From positions 1 to 64,000 of the forward strand of contig NZ_JAGKJK010000025.1 in the NCBI RefSeq assembly GCF_020329435.1: 64,000 nucleotides of DNA. Direction: 5' to 3'. This DNA comes from Bradyrhizobium hereditatis. GTDB taxonomy: Bacteria > Pseudomonadota > Alphaproteobacteria > Rhizobiales > Xanthobacteraceae. Position 1 is the first letter of the stretch; every line of letters starts with the position of its first letter. Below are positions 34,723 to 41,948 of the stretch, one piece after another. The notes beneath the pieces are model-generated. The model was not told where the DNA came from. It saw nothing but the letters and a program-made list of their open reading frames with translations, and did no database searches. A program made the translations under genes and the position numbers.

Positions 34723-36303
34723 TCACTCCAACATCTTCCTCAACTCTGCTTTCGCCACCTTCTCCAAGGTCGAGCGCGGCATGTCGTCGACGAAATGAAT
34801 CTCGCGCGGCACCTTGAAGTCGGCGAGCCCGTTGCGGCAGGCCGCCATGACGGCATCATGCAGATCGGGCGGTGCGCCCTTGACGCCGGCCTGTGGAATG
34901 ATGAACACGACGGGCACTTCATCCAACATCGGGTGCTTCTTCGCCACCACGGCGGCTTCGCGCACGCCGGGCACGAGCGCAATCACTTGCTCGATCTCGG
35001 ACGCCGCGACGTTCTCGCCGCCAACCTTGAGCATGTCCTTGGTGCGATCGCCGAAGCGGATGAAGCCGTTCTCCAGCAGCGTGACGCGGTCGCCGGTGAT
35101 GAAATAGCCGTGCTCGTCAAAGCTTTCGCGGGTGGCTTTCTCGTTATGCAGGTACTCGGCAAACAGCGACAGGCCGGGAATGCCCTTGATCAGCAGGTTG
35201 CCGGTGCCGCCGACATCAGTCGGCGTGCCGTCGTCCTCGACGACACGGATCTGATATTCCGGCGCGGCACGTCCCACCGACATCGGGATGTTGGGCTGGT
35301 CGACTTCGCCCACAATGCCGTGGGTGATGGTCTCGGTCATGCCCCACCAGCCAATCACCTTGACGCCGAACGCGGCAAAGGCCGGCGGCTCGGATACCGC
35401 GGTGCCCCACAGGCGGAACTTGTGGTCCTTCGGAACCTCGTGCTCCAGCAGCGCCTTCATGCAGAATGGGATTGTCGAGGTCCAGGTGCAGTTGTGCTCG
35501 AGAGCGACATTCCAGAAGCGGCTCGCGGAAAAGCGCGGCTGGATCACGCAGGAAGCGCCGACCCACAGCGTCGCCAGCATTGAATAGGCCAGCGCATTGG
35601 TATGAAACAACGGCAGATAGGTCTGATGCACGTCGCCCGCATGCAGGTCTTCATGCGCGGCGTTGATCTTGGCGCCCCATAGCGCATTGGCATGCGTCCA
35701 CAACACGGCCTTCGGACGCGACGTGGTGCCTGAAGTGTACTGCACGCTACACGGCGCGAACGGGTCGGTGGCGCGACGCGGCCGGTCGGCGCTGTCGGCA
35801 AACAATGCTTCGAAGCTGTCACCGCGCGACACGCTTTGCGCAGCAGCGCTGCCCGCATCGTGCGAGATAACGGCGATCCAGCGCAGATCCCGGCAATTGG
35901 CCGCGATCAATTCGGCATAGGCCGGCTGGGTGATGGCGGCGACCGCGCCGCAATGGCCTGCGAAATATTCCATCTCGGCTGCCGCCGAGCGGGTGTTGGT
36001 GGTGACCGCGATGGCGCCGAGCTCGACGCAGGCAAACCAGGCGAGCATGGCTTCGATGCAATTGTCGAGATGGATCAGCACATACTCGCCCGGCTTCACA
36101 CCGCGCTTGGCGAGGCCCGCGGAAAGCTGCCCGACGCGCTGGTGAAATTCGCCGTAGGACCAGCTGCGCGCCGGACCCTCGAACGGCGCCCAGATCAGGA
36201 ACGGATGGTTGCGGCGGCTGTCGGCGCGCATGCGCAGCAGCCACGGCACGTCAAGCCCTGCGAATGGTCCGACAATGCCCGGCGCTGCCTGTGAAATTGA
36301 CAT
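34723..36303 (-). CDS. AMP-dependent acyl-CoA synthetase / ligase
   Basis: Activates a carboxylic acid as acyl-AMP and transfers it to CoA. The 526 residues show the ANL-family motifs: A3 YTSGTTSRPKAVLWTH (P-loop), A5 GWWGMTETITHG, A7 YFITGDR, A8 FGDRTKDMLKVGGENVAASEIE and A10 (catalytic Lys) in MPRSTLEKVAKAELRKML. ATG 36303 is chosen because GGAGGAAG lies upstream and homology starts there; the open frame continues to 36492 only through repeat DNA. Specificity (medium-chain or crotonobetaine-like) is not clear. It is convergent with the P450 and flanked on both sides by copies of one palindromic repeat. Confidence 0.93.
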   Translation of the reverse strand: MSISQAAPGIVGPFAGLDVPWLLRMRADSRRNHPFLIWAPFEGPARSWSYGEFHQRVGQLSAGLAKRGVKPGEYVLIHLDNCIEAMLAWFACVELGAIAVTTNTRSAAAEMEYFAGHCGAVAAITQPAYAELIAANCRDLRWIAVISHDAGSAAAQSVSRGDSFEALFADSADRPRRATDPFAPCSVQYTSGTTSRPKAVLWTHANALWGAKINAAHEDLHAGDVHQTYLPLFHTNALAYSMLATLWVGASCVIQPRFSASRFWNVALEHNCTWTSTIPFCMKALLEHEVPKDHKFRLWGTAVSEPPAFAAFGVKVIGWWGMTETITHGIVGEVDQPNIPMSVGRAAPEYQIRVVEDDGTPTDVGGTGNLLIKGIPGLSLFAEYLHNEKATRESFDEHGYFITGDRVTLLENGFIRFGDRTKDMLKVGGENVAASEIEQVIALVPGVREAAVVAKKHPMLDEVPVVFIIPQAGVKGAPPDLHDAVMAACRNGLADFKVPREIHFVDDMPRSTLEKVAKAELRKMLE

Positions 36304-36411
36304 GGACTTCCTCCCGTGCCGCGTTGTGGCGGCTTCTGGTTTCTTGCTTGGGAGTAGTTCTGCCACCGGATGGCGCGATGGGCAAATCAGGATTTGGCGG
36401 GACTCCATCCG

Positions 36412-36498
36412 CGTCATTGCCGAGGAGCGCAGCGACGAAGCATTCCATCCATCCGTTATGCCGTGCGATGGATTGCTTCGCTTCGCTCGCAATGACGG
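36412..36498. repeat. GTCATTGC...GCAATGAC unit, copy 3
   Basis: About 84 bp, 17 bases from the stop of the VOC gene and upstream of the acyl-CoA synthetase. It shares the inner segment CCATCCATCCGTTATGCCG with copy 2, so these two copies are more closely related to each other than to copy 1. Confidence 0.85.
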
Positions 36499-36513
36499 GG
36501 AGGGGCCGGTGCC

Positions 36514-36933
36514 TTAGTCTCCATTCCCTTCATACGACGAAATCTCGATCAGGCTTCCATCCGGATCCCGGCAATAGACCGAGCGCAGCGTGCCGCGGGC
36601 GCCTTGCTTCTCGACCGGGCCTTCCTCGATCTTGACGCCATTGGCATTCAGGTGCGCCACCACTTCGTCCGGCGTGCTTGACGTCAAAAAGCAAAGATCG
36701 TCGCTGCCGGCGGTCTCGTGATCGGCGGTGAACCACTCGACCTTGTCGGCGTCGCGCGGCCGCACGTTGATCTTCTGGTTGCCGAACACCAGCGAGGTCC
36801 GCGGCGTCTTGCCTGGACCGGGATCGAACACCTTGACCTCCATGCCAAGGATCCTCCGATACCATTCAGTGGAACGCGCCACGTCGGACACATTGATCAC
36901 GAGATGATCGAGTGCGTTAACCCTGACAGCCAT
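36514..36933 (-). CDS. VOC family protein (glyoxalase/bleomycin resistance fold)
   Basis: A 139-residue vicinal-oxygen-chelate protein with two beta-alpha-beta-beta-beta modules. Metal-ligand positions appear as His in NALDHLVINVSD, a possible one in FTADHETAGSDDLCF, and Glu in DPDGSLIEISSY. The family covers dioxygenases, lyases and antibiotic-binding proteins; the PRTSLVFGNQKINVR segment is like catechol-dioxygenase-type members. AAAGGAT precedes the ATG at good spacing. It lies upstream of the acyl-CoA synthetase on the same strand, with 210 bp and a repeat unit between. Function not assignable. Confidence 0.9.
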   Translation of the reverse strand: MAVRVNALDHLVINVSDVARSTEWYRRILGMEVKVFDPGPGKTPRTSLVFGNQKINVRPRDADKVEWFTADHETAGSDDLCFLTSSTPDEVVAHLNANGVKIEEGPVEKQGARGTLRSVYCRDPDGSLIEISSYEGNGD

Positions 36934-37086
36934 GTCTTATCCTTTCGTCGCGGTCCGCAGCGCCTGTGTCGCACTGGCCGCACCGGGGTTTGTTTGTTAC
37001 AACGCGGCCCGCGTGCGGTTCAATAGAACCGCGCCTCAATAGAAACGGACCGGGCTCTGAACCCCGGCCTCCAAGGAGAATGCTTT

Positions 37087-38064
37087 ATGATTTCACGTCG
37101 CACCGCGATTTGTCTGGCCGTGATCGGCCTTTCCACGGCCGCTTCGATCGGCAGCGTTTCGGCGGCTGATTATCCGACCCGGCCGGTGAAATGGGTCGTC
37201 GGATATCCCCCGGGCGGCGCCACCGACATCATTGCGCGCCTGATCGGCCAGCGGCTTTCCGAGCGGCTCGGCCAGCAATTCGTAATCGAGAACAAGCCTG
37301 GCGCCGGCAACAATATCGCGACTGAATCCGTCATCAATGCGGAACCGGATGGCTATACCCTGCTGCTGGTCAATCCCGCGAACTACATCAACGCCACGCT
37401 CTACGCCAATTTGAAGTTCAATGTCGTTCGTGACATTGCGCCGATTGCCGCATTCAACCGCGTGCCGAACGTGATGACGGTCAACAAGGACGTTCCGGCC
37501 AAGACGGTCGCCGAGTTCATCGCCTATGTGAAAGCCAATCCCGGCAAGGTGAACCTGGCCTCATCGGGCAACGGCACCTCCGTGCATTTGTCCGGCGAAA
37601 TGTTCATGGCGATGACGGGGCTCAAGATGCAGCACGTGCCCTATCGCGGCGCCGCGCCCGCGATCACCGATCTGCTCGGCGGGCAGGTCCAGCTAATCTT
37701 CGACAACATGCCTTCCATCCTCCAGCATGTTCGCGCCGGTTCGGTGCGAGCGCTGGCGGTGACCAGCACAGCGAAGTCGCCGCTGCTGCCCGATGTACCG
37801 GTCCTCGCCGATACCGTTCCAGGGTACGAGGCGAGCGCGCTGTTCGGCGTCGGTGCGCCGAAGAATACGCCGAAGGAAGTCATCGCCAAGCTGAACAAGG
37901 AGATCAACGAGATCCTCGCCGAGCCCGCGATCAAGGCCAGGCTAACCGATCTCGGCGGCGAACCACTGATTGGCCCGCCGGAAGCGTTTGGCAAGATGAT
38001 TGTGGCCGAGACCGAGAAGTGGAAGAAGGTCATCGAGGAAGCCAAGGTAGAGAAGGTGCAGTGA
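37087..38064 (+). CDS. Bug/TctC family solute-binding protein (second copy)
   Basis: Periplasmic carboxylate-binding protein of 325 residues. A Sec signal ends around GSVSAADYP, followed by RPVKWVVGYPPGGATDIIAR, VIENKPGAGNNIATESVI and PDGYTLLLV, and the domain-2 motif QHVPYRGAAPAITDLLGG. AAGGAGA lies just upstream of the ATG. It shares its architecture with the copy at 25502 but is clearly divergent. No TctAB membrane subunits are in view. The ligand may be an aromatic or dicarboxylic acid, but this cannot be read from sequence. Confidence 0.93.
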   Translation: MISRRTAICLAVIGLSTAASIGSVSAADYPTRPVKWVVGYPPGGATDIIARLIGQRLSERLGQQFVIENKPGAGNNIATESVINAEPDGYTLLLVNPANYINATLYANLKFNVVRDIAPIAAFNRVPNVMTVNKDVPAKTVAEFIAYVKANPGKVNLASSGNGTSVHLSGEMFMAMTGLKMQHVPYRGAAPAITDLLGGQVQLIFDNMPSILQHVRAGSVRALAVTSTAKSPLLPDVPVLADTVPGYEASALFGVGAPKNTPKEVIAKLNKEINEILAEPAIKARLTDLGGEPLIGPPEAFGKMIVAETEKWKKVIEEAKVEKVQ

Positions 38065-38087
38065 TCTAGATCACGGAACAACACAGG

Positions 38088-38124
38088 AGCCGCGGTGTTC
38101 AATGGCAAAGGCGACGCGGCTTTT
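38088..38124 (+). terminator. Weak hairpin after the second Bug gene
   Basis: Stem AGCCGCG / CGCGGCT with a 20-base loop, followed by TTT. The large loop lowers confidence; it could simply be leader structure of the next gene. Confidence 0.35.
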
Positions 38125-38144
38125 GCGTCACGTGAAGGAGATCA

Positions 38145-38402
38145 ATGATGCGCAATGCGATGTTTGCACTATTAGCACTGTCGGCAGCGACAGTTGCCAC
38201 CGCCGCCGGCAGCTCGCCGGCGGCAGCCTATGATTATCCCTACTGCCTGCAGGGCCGCGGCATCGGCGTTCCCGGTGACTGCTCCTATGCGACCTATGGC
38301 CAGTGCATGGCGTCGGCGTCCGGACGGGCGTTGTACTGCGGCGTCAATCCGCGCTTCGCCTATGGGGAGCAGCGGCGGATGCGCATTTATCGGGATTATT
38401 GA
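38145..38402 (+). CDS. DUF3551 domain-containing small secreted protein
   Basis: An 85-residue protein with a signal peptide (MFALLALSAATVATAAG) and a Cys-rich mature part: YPYCLQGRGIGVPGDCSYAT, then YGQCMASASGRALYCGVNPRF. The cysteines probably form disulfides in the periplasm. DUF3551 proteins are abundant in Bradyrhizobium and have no known role. AAGGAG lies upstream; two adjacent ATGs (38145, 38148) are possible starts. Probably monocistronic. Confidence 0.88.
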   Translation: MMRNAMFALLALSAATVATAAGSSPAAAYDYPYCLQGRGIGVPGDCSYATYGQCMASASGRALYCGVNPRFAYGEQRRMRIYRDY

Positions 38403-38510
38403 CCGCGTCTCGCAAATTCGTCACAGGTGGCCGGACTGACGTGCAAAAGACCTTCGCGCGGAATGATCCGGCCATCGGGCCTTTGTCAGAACTCTCAAAC
38501 ACGTGATGCA

Positions 38511-38536
38511 AACGCCGGCTTGACGGCGTTCTTTTT
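38511..38536 (+). terminator. Hairpin with T-run after DUF3551, overlapping a promoter
   Basis: Stem AACGCCG / CGGCGTT (38511-38517, 38524-38530), six-base loop, followed by CTTTTTG. It is about 108 bases after the DUF3551 stop. Its loop and right arm overlap the -35 box proposed for the ArsR gene. Confidence 0.6.
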
Positions 38537-38565
38537 GCGTCTATACTAAACCATATGGTTAAGTA
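38520..38565 (+). promoter_or_regulatory. Promoter and operator of the ArsR/SRPBCC operon
   Basis: A -35-like TTGACG (38520-38525) and a -10-like TATACT (38542-38547) are separated by 16 bases. The expected start site would fall at about 38554-38555, on the ATG itself, so the mRNA may be leaderless. Overlapping the -10 and start codon is a 22-bp near-perfect palindrome (38544-38565, centre AACCATATGGTT, one mismatched pair), a very likely operator for the encoded repressor. Confidence 0.65.
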
Positions 38566-39001
38566 TCAGGAAGACACTCTCGATCGTACCTTTGCCGCGC
38601 TTTCCGATCCGACCAGGCGCGCGCTCCTGGCGCGGCTTGGGAATCGTGAAAGCCTGTCGGTCAGCGAACTGGCGCAACCGTTTTCGATGTCGCTGCCGGC
38701 GATCATGAAGCACCTCGATGTGTTGTCGGACGCCGGCCTGATCGCGCGCGAAAAAACCGGCCGCACGGTGGCGTGCCGGTTGACCGCCCAGCCGATGGAG
38801 GAGGCGATGGAGTGGCTCAATCGCTACCGGCGCTTCTGGTCCGAAAGTTTTGACCGCCTTGCCGCCCTTCTGGAGGAAGAATCATGGCCCAAACCGCAGC
38901 CGCCCAGCCCCTCGCCGAGCGTCCCAGCCTCACCCTCACGCGCCGCTTCCGCGCGCGGCCGGAAAAAGTCTGGGCCGCGTGGACCGACCCGGAAAAGCTG
39001 A
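38555..39001 (+). CDS. ArsR-family helix-turn-helix repressor
   Basis: A 148-residue winged-helix regulator: LDRTFAALSDPTRRALLARL, then the HTH SVSELAQPFSMSLPAIMKHL and the wing GLIAREKTGRTVACRL. It lacks the ELCVCDL metal site of classical ArsR and belongs to the subgroup paired with AHSA1/SRPBCC proteins. The last about 40 residues (Pro/Ser/Arg-rich) are translated from DNA that also encodes the start of the next gene in another frame, an overlap of 118 bases. It most likely represses its own operon through the palindrome at its start codon. The inducer is unknown. Confidence 0.92.
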   Translation: MVKYQEDTLDRTFAALSDPTRRALLARLGNRESLSVSELAQPFSMSLPAIMKHLDVLSDAGLIAREKTGRTVACRLTAQPMEEAMEWLNRYRRFWSESFDRLAALLEEESWPKPQPPSPSPSVPASPSRAASARGRKKSGPRGPTRKS

Positions 39002-39345
39002 TCGCCTGGTTCGGCACGCCGAAAGCCAAGCCCGGCTCGCTCTGCGCCGATCTCGACGTGCGTATCGGCGGCCGCTACCGTGTCAGCTTTGATGACGAAT
39101 CCGGCGAGCACTACGAGGTCGGCGGCGTCTATCGCGAAGTGGTGCCAAACGAGCGGCTGGTGTTCAGCTGGGCCTGGCATTCGACGCCCGAGCGCGAGTC
39201 GCTGGTGACGGTGTCGATCAAGCCCGACGGCGCAGGCGCGCTGATGATCTTCACCCACGAACAGTTCTTCGACGAGGCCGCGCGCGACAATCACGCGAAG
39301 GGCTGGAACGAGCTGTTCGCGCAACTCGAAAAGCTCCTCGCTTAA
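38884..39345 (+). CDS. SRPBCC (AHSA1-like) domain protein
   Basis: A 153-residue START-like fold protein with the AHSA1 pattern: LTLTRRFRARPEKVWAAWTD, the GGRYRVSF strand, YREVVPNERLVFSWAW, and the C-terminal helix RDNHAKGWNELFAQLEKLLA. Such proteins have a hydrophobic cavity for small ligands. GGAGGAAG precedes the ATG, which lies inside the ArsR gene. The ArsR-SRPBCC-DUF899-DUF1428 order recurs in many proteobacteria; an oxidative or xenobiotic-response role is a guess. Confidence 0.93.
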   Translation: MAQTAAAQPLAERPSLTLTRRFRARPEKVWAAWTDPEKLIAWFGTPKAKPGSLCADLDVRIGGRYRVSFDDESGEHYEVGGVYREVVPNERLVFSWAWHSTPERESLVTVSIKPDGAGALMIFTHEQFFDEAARDNHAKGWNELFAQLEKLLA

Positions 39346-39361
39346 GCTGCGGGAGGAAGCC

Positions 39362-40096
39362 ATGCAGCCGCACGACATCGTCTCCCGTGAGGAATGGATA
39401 AAAGCCCGCAAGGCCCACATGGCGCACGAGAAGGAATTCACGCGCGCCCGCGATCGCCTCGCCGAGCAGCGCCGCGCGCTGCCTTGGGTGAAGGTCGACA
39501 AGAACTATGTGTTCGACGGCACCGGCGGCAAGGTGTCGCTTGGCGAGCTGTTCAAGGGACGCAGCCAGCTCGTGGTGCAGCATCTGATGTTCGCCCCCGA
39601 CTGGAACGAAGCCTGCAAGAGCTGCTCGTTCTGGGCCGACGGGTTCGAGCGTATGATCCCGCACCTTGCCGCACGCGATACCACGATGGTCGGAATCTCG
39701 CGCGCGCCGCTACAGAAGCTTGATACATTCAAGCGGCGGATGGGCTGGACCTTCGACTGGCTGTCGTCCGGCGGCAACGATTTCAACTACGATTTCGGCG
39801 TTTCATTCACACCGGAGCAGATCGAGGCGGGCGGTCACTATAATTTCGGCACCACAGCCTTCGGGGGCGAGGAGGCGCCGGGGATCAGCGTGTTCTATCG
39901 CGATGAGGCCGGGAACATCTTCCACACCTATTCCTGCTACGCCCGCGGCCTCGACATGATGAACGCCGCCTACCATTATCTCGACCTCACCCCGCTCGGC
40001 CGTCATGAGGAAGGCCTGCCCTATCCGATGGACTGGGTGCGGCTACGTGACCAATACCAGTCCACGCCAGTTCAGGCATCTTGTTGTCATAGCTGA
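39362..40096 (+). CDS. DUF899 family thioredoxin-like protein
   Basis: A 244-residue thioredoxin-fold protein of the DUF899 family. It starts VSREEWIKARKAHMAHEKEF and has a CKSC dithiol in the block NEACKSCSFWADGFERMIPH, in place of a classical CxxC near the strand end, and then MVGISRAPLQKLDTFKRRMG. The typical end YHYLDLTPLGRHEE is present. GGAGGAA precedes the ATG, 16 bases after the SRPBCC stop, so it belongs to the same operon. A redox role is likely from fold; no substrate is known. Confidence 0.92.
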   Translation: MQPHDIVSREEWIKARKAHMAHEKEFTRARDRLAEQRRALPWVKVDKNYVFDGTGGKVSLGELFKGRSQLVVQHLMFAPDWNEACKSCSFWADGFERMIPHLAARDTTMVGISRAPLQKLDTFKRRMGWTFDWLSSGGNDFNYDFGVSFTPEQIEAGGHYNFGTTAFGGEEAPGISVFYRDEAGNIFHTYSCYARGLDMMNAAYHYLDLTPLGRHEEGLPYPMDWVRLRDQYQSTPVQASCCHS

Positions 40097-40105
40097 ATCA
40101 GTTAC

Positions 40106-40207
40106 CGTCATTCCGGGGCGATGCAAAGCATCGAACTATGGTGCGCAATTGCGCACCTGAGAATCTCGAGATTCCGGGTCTGGTCCTTCGGGCCATCCCG
40201 GAATGAC
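40106..40207. repeat. GTCATTCCGG...CCGGAATGAC unit
   Basis: About 101 bp, 10 bases after the DUF899 stop. Ends are inverted repeats (GTCATTCCGG and CCGGAATGAC). Internal hairpins include GATGCAAAGCATC and GTGCGCAATTGCGCAC, each self-complementary. It shares the terminal GTCAT...ATGAC with the other units but has its own core. Confidence 0.85.
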
Positions 40208-40249
40208 TGAAAGCGTTCGCGCGACGCTAAAGAACAAGAGGAAAACCGA

Positions 40250-40612
40250 ATGCCCTATGTCGACGGCTTCATAGTCCCCGTACCGAAGAAAAATCTCGAA
40301 GCCTATTCCCGCCTGTCGAAGAAGGCTGGGAAGATCTGGCGCGAATACGGCGCGCTGGATTATCGTGAATGGGTTGCCGAGGACGTCAAGGTCGGCAAGT
40401 TCACCTCGTTCCCGCGCAGCGTCAAGCTGAAGCCGGGCGAGACTGTCGTGTTCGCCTGGATCACTTACAGGTCGCGCGCCCAGCGCGACAAGATCAACGC
40501 CAAAGTGATGGCGGACCCGCGGCTCGGAGAGATGATGGATCCGAAATCGAAGCCGCCGTTCGACGGCAAGCGAATGATCTATGGCGGTTTCGAGAGTCTC
40601 GTGAAAGTCTAG
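40250..40612 (+). CDS. DUF1428 family protein
   Basis: A 120-residue alpha-beta ferredoxin-like-fold protein: MPYVDGFIVPVPKKNLEAYS, then WREYGALDYREWVAEDVKVG, FPRSVKLKPGETVVFAWITY and the end FDGKRMIYGGFESLV. Dimeric AbbA-barrel-like members occur in many proteobacteria without a known function. It often accompanies SRPBCC and DUF899 genes, as here, with a repeat unit in the 153-bp gap. AGAGGAAA lies upstream of ATG 40250. Confidence 0.93.
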   Translation: MPYVDGFIVPVPKKNLEAYSRLSKKAGKIWREYGALDYREWVAEDVKVGKFTSFPRSVKLKPGETVVFAWITYRSRAQRDKINAKVMADPRLGEMMDPKSKPPFDGKRMIYGGFESLVKV

Positions 40613-40775
40613 CGCAAGGGCGCTCTATCGGCCGTACGCCGCGCGATGGAATTGCCGGCGTCGGCCGTCGATTCTCGTCAGCGCCACATTGCAGCATCGC
40701 CAGAGCGGTTGCATCCAAGCCGAAGCCCGACGCCGCGGGTTGACAGCGGCCGCGCCGCCGTCAGACTGATCCGCC

Positions 40776-41417
40776 ATGCGCATCACCCTGATCCACGCCC
40801 TGAAACATTCGATTGTGCCGATCGAAGCTTCGTTCGCGAGGCTTTGGCCGGAGGCGCGCCTGATGAATCTGCTCGACGACAGCCTCTCGTCTGATCTGGC
40901 GCGCGACGGCGGGCTCACCGAGGCGATGACCGAGCGTTTCCTGCAGCTCGGGCGCTACGCGGCCGGCACCGGGTCGGATGCGATCCTGTTCACCTGTTCG
41001 GCGTTCGGTCCCTGCATCGAGGCGGTCGCACGCGCACACGCCCCGATGCCGGTGCTCAAGCCGAACGAGGCGATGATCGAGCAGGCGGTCGCGCGCGGTA
41101 AGAAGATTGGATTGCTGTCGACGTTTCCGCCGACGCTGGTCTCGATGCCGCCGGAGTTTCCGCCGCAGGTCGAGCTGGTGCCGAAATTGGCGGAAGGCGC
41201 AATGGCCGCGCTTGATCGCGACGACCGCGCCACCCACGACAGGCTGGTGGTGGAAGCATCAAAGGACTTGCGCGACTGCGACCTGATTGCGCTCGCCCAG
41301 TATAGCCTGGCACCGGCCGCCGATGCTGTCAGCGAGGCGACCGGGCGGCCGGTTCTCACCACGCCCGACAGCGCGGTGCAGAAGCTGAAGAAGATGCTGG
41401 GCGTCGAAGACGGCTAG
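40776..41417 (+). CDS. Aspartate/glutamate racemase-like protein
   Basis: A 213-residue member of the Asp/Glu/hydantoin racemase superfamily. The first catalytic Cys is in AILFTCSAFGPCIEAV. The second position, normally a Cys in the C-terminal half, reads LIALAQYSLAPAAD without Cys (nearest Cys is in LRDCDL), so a true two-base racemisation is doubtful. Relatives with one Cys can be decarboxylases or isomerases. Other segments fit: MPVLKPNEAMIEQAV and KKIGLLSTFPPTLVSM. It overlaps the convergent downstream gene's stop (41414-41417, CTAG). Confidence 0.87.
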   Translation: MRITLIHALKHSIVPIEASFARLWPEARLMNLLDDSLSSDLARDGGLTEAMTERFLQLGRYAAGTGSDAILFTCSAFGPCIEAVARAHAPMPVLKPNEAMIEQAVARGKKIGLLSTFPPTLVSMPPEFPPQVELVPKLAEGAMAALDRDDRATHDRLVVEASKDLRDCDLIALAQYSLAPAADAVSEATGRPVLTTPDSAVQKLKKMLGVEDG

Positions 41418-41734
41418 GCTTCCTTCGTCTTGGCCGGCTTCTTCGAAGTCCTTTTCGCCGCCGCTGCGGCTGCTTCCTCGGCCGCGTTCCTGATGGCCCG
41501 GGCGTAGCTATCGGCGGTGTTCTCCGCCGAATTCTGCAGCCGCCTGGCGGCGGCCGTGCCGAGCTCCATCGTGCTCCTGGCGATCAGCCGGAAGCGGTCG
41601 CGTGTTTCCTTGTCCTTTGCCTTGGCGGCACGGGCCATGATCTGGTCGCGCCGCTTCTTCACGGCGGCGATCAGGTTCTTGTTCTGCGCTTTTGCAATTT
41701 GCCGGATGACGATGTCGAGATCGGCTTCAGCCAT
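41414..41734 (-). CDS. Small Ala/Lys-rich helical protein, function unknown
   Basis: A 106-residue basic protein, probably mostly helical, with KAQNKNLIAAVKKRRDQIMARAAK, an Arg/Asp/Glu-rich middle and an Ala-rich tail ending AAKRTSKKPAKTKEA. The Lys/Ala/Pro tail is like histone-like or PHB-granule-associated proteins but no family is certain. It is convergent with the racemase-like gene and overlaps its stop codon by sharing CTAG. Confidence 0.75.
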   Translation of the reverse strand: MAEADLDIVIRQIAKAQNKNLIAAVKKRRDQIMARAAKAKDKETRDRFRLIARSTMELGTAAARRLQNSAENTADSYARAIRNAAEEAAAAAAKRTSKKPAKTKEA

Positions 41735-41948
41735 TATAGGTCACTCTTACCGCACCATGCGATTCCGTTGGGTGCGGGGATCATTGGCGCGTCGCGTTTG
41801 AAAGATGGATGCCATTGTGTCGCCGCGACGTCGTCATTTCAAGCGCCGATTCTCGCGGTCGGACATTGCGGGCCGTCAGCGCAACCCGATAACAGTCGAT
41901 TAACGTTGTATTGGTACGAATTCTCAACCAACAGGAAGAGAAAGCGGC

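Noticed and set aside
33080..36498. CRISPR array suggested by repeated GTCATTGC motifs
   Set aside because: Copies are far apart with genes between them and no regular spacer pattern; they are palindromic intergenic units.
34596..36498. Composite transposon formed by the repeats flanking the acyl-CoA synthetase
   Set aside because: The repeats are short palindromes without transposase genes, and similar copies occur beside unrelated genes, so flanking is probably coincidence.
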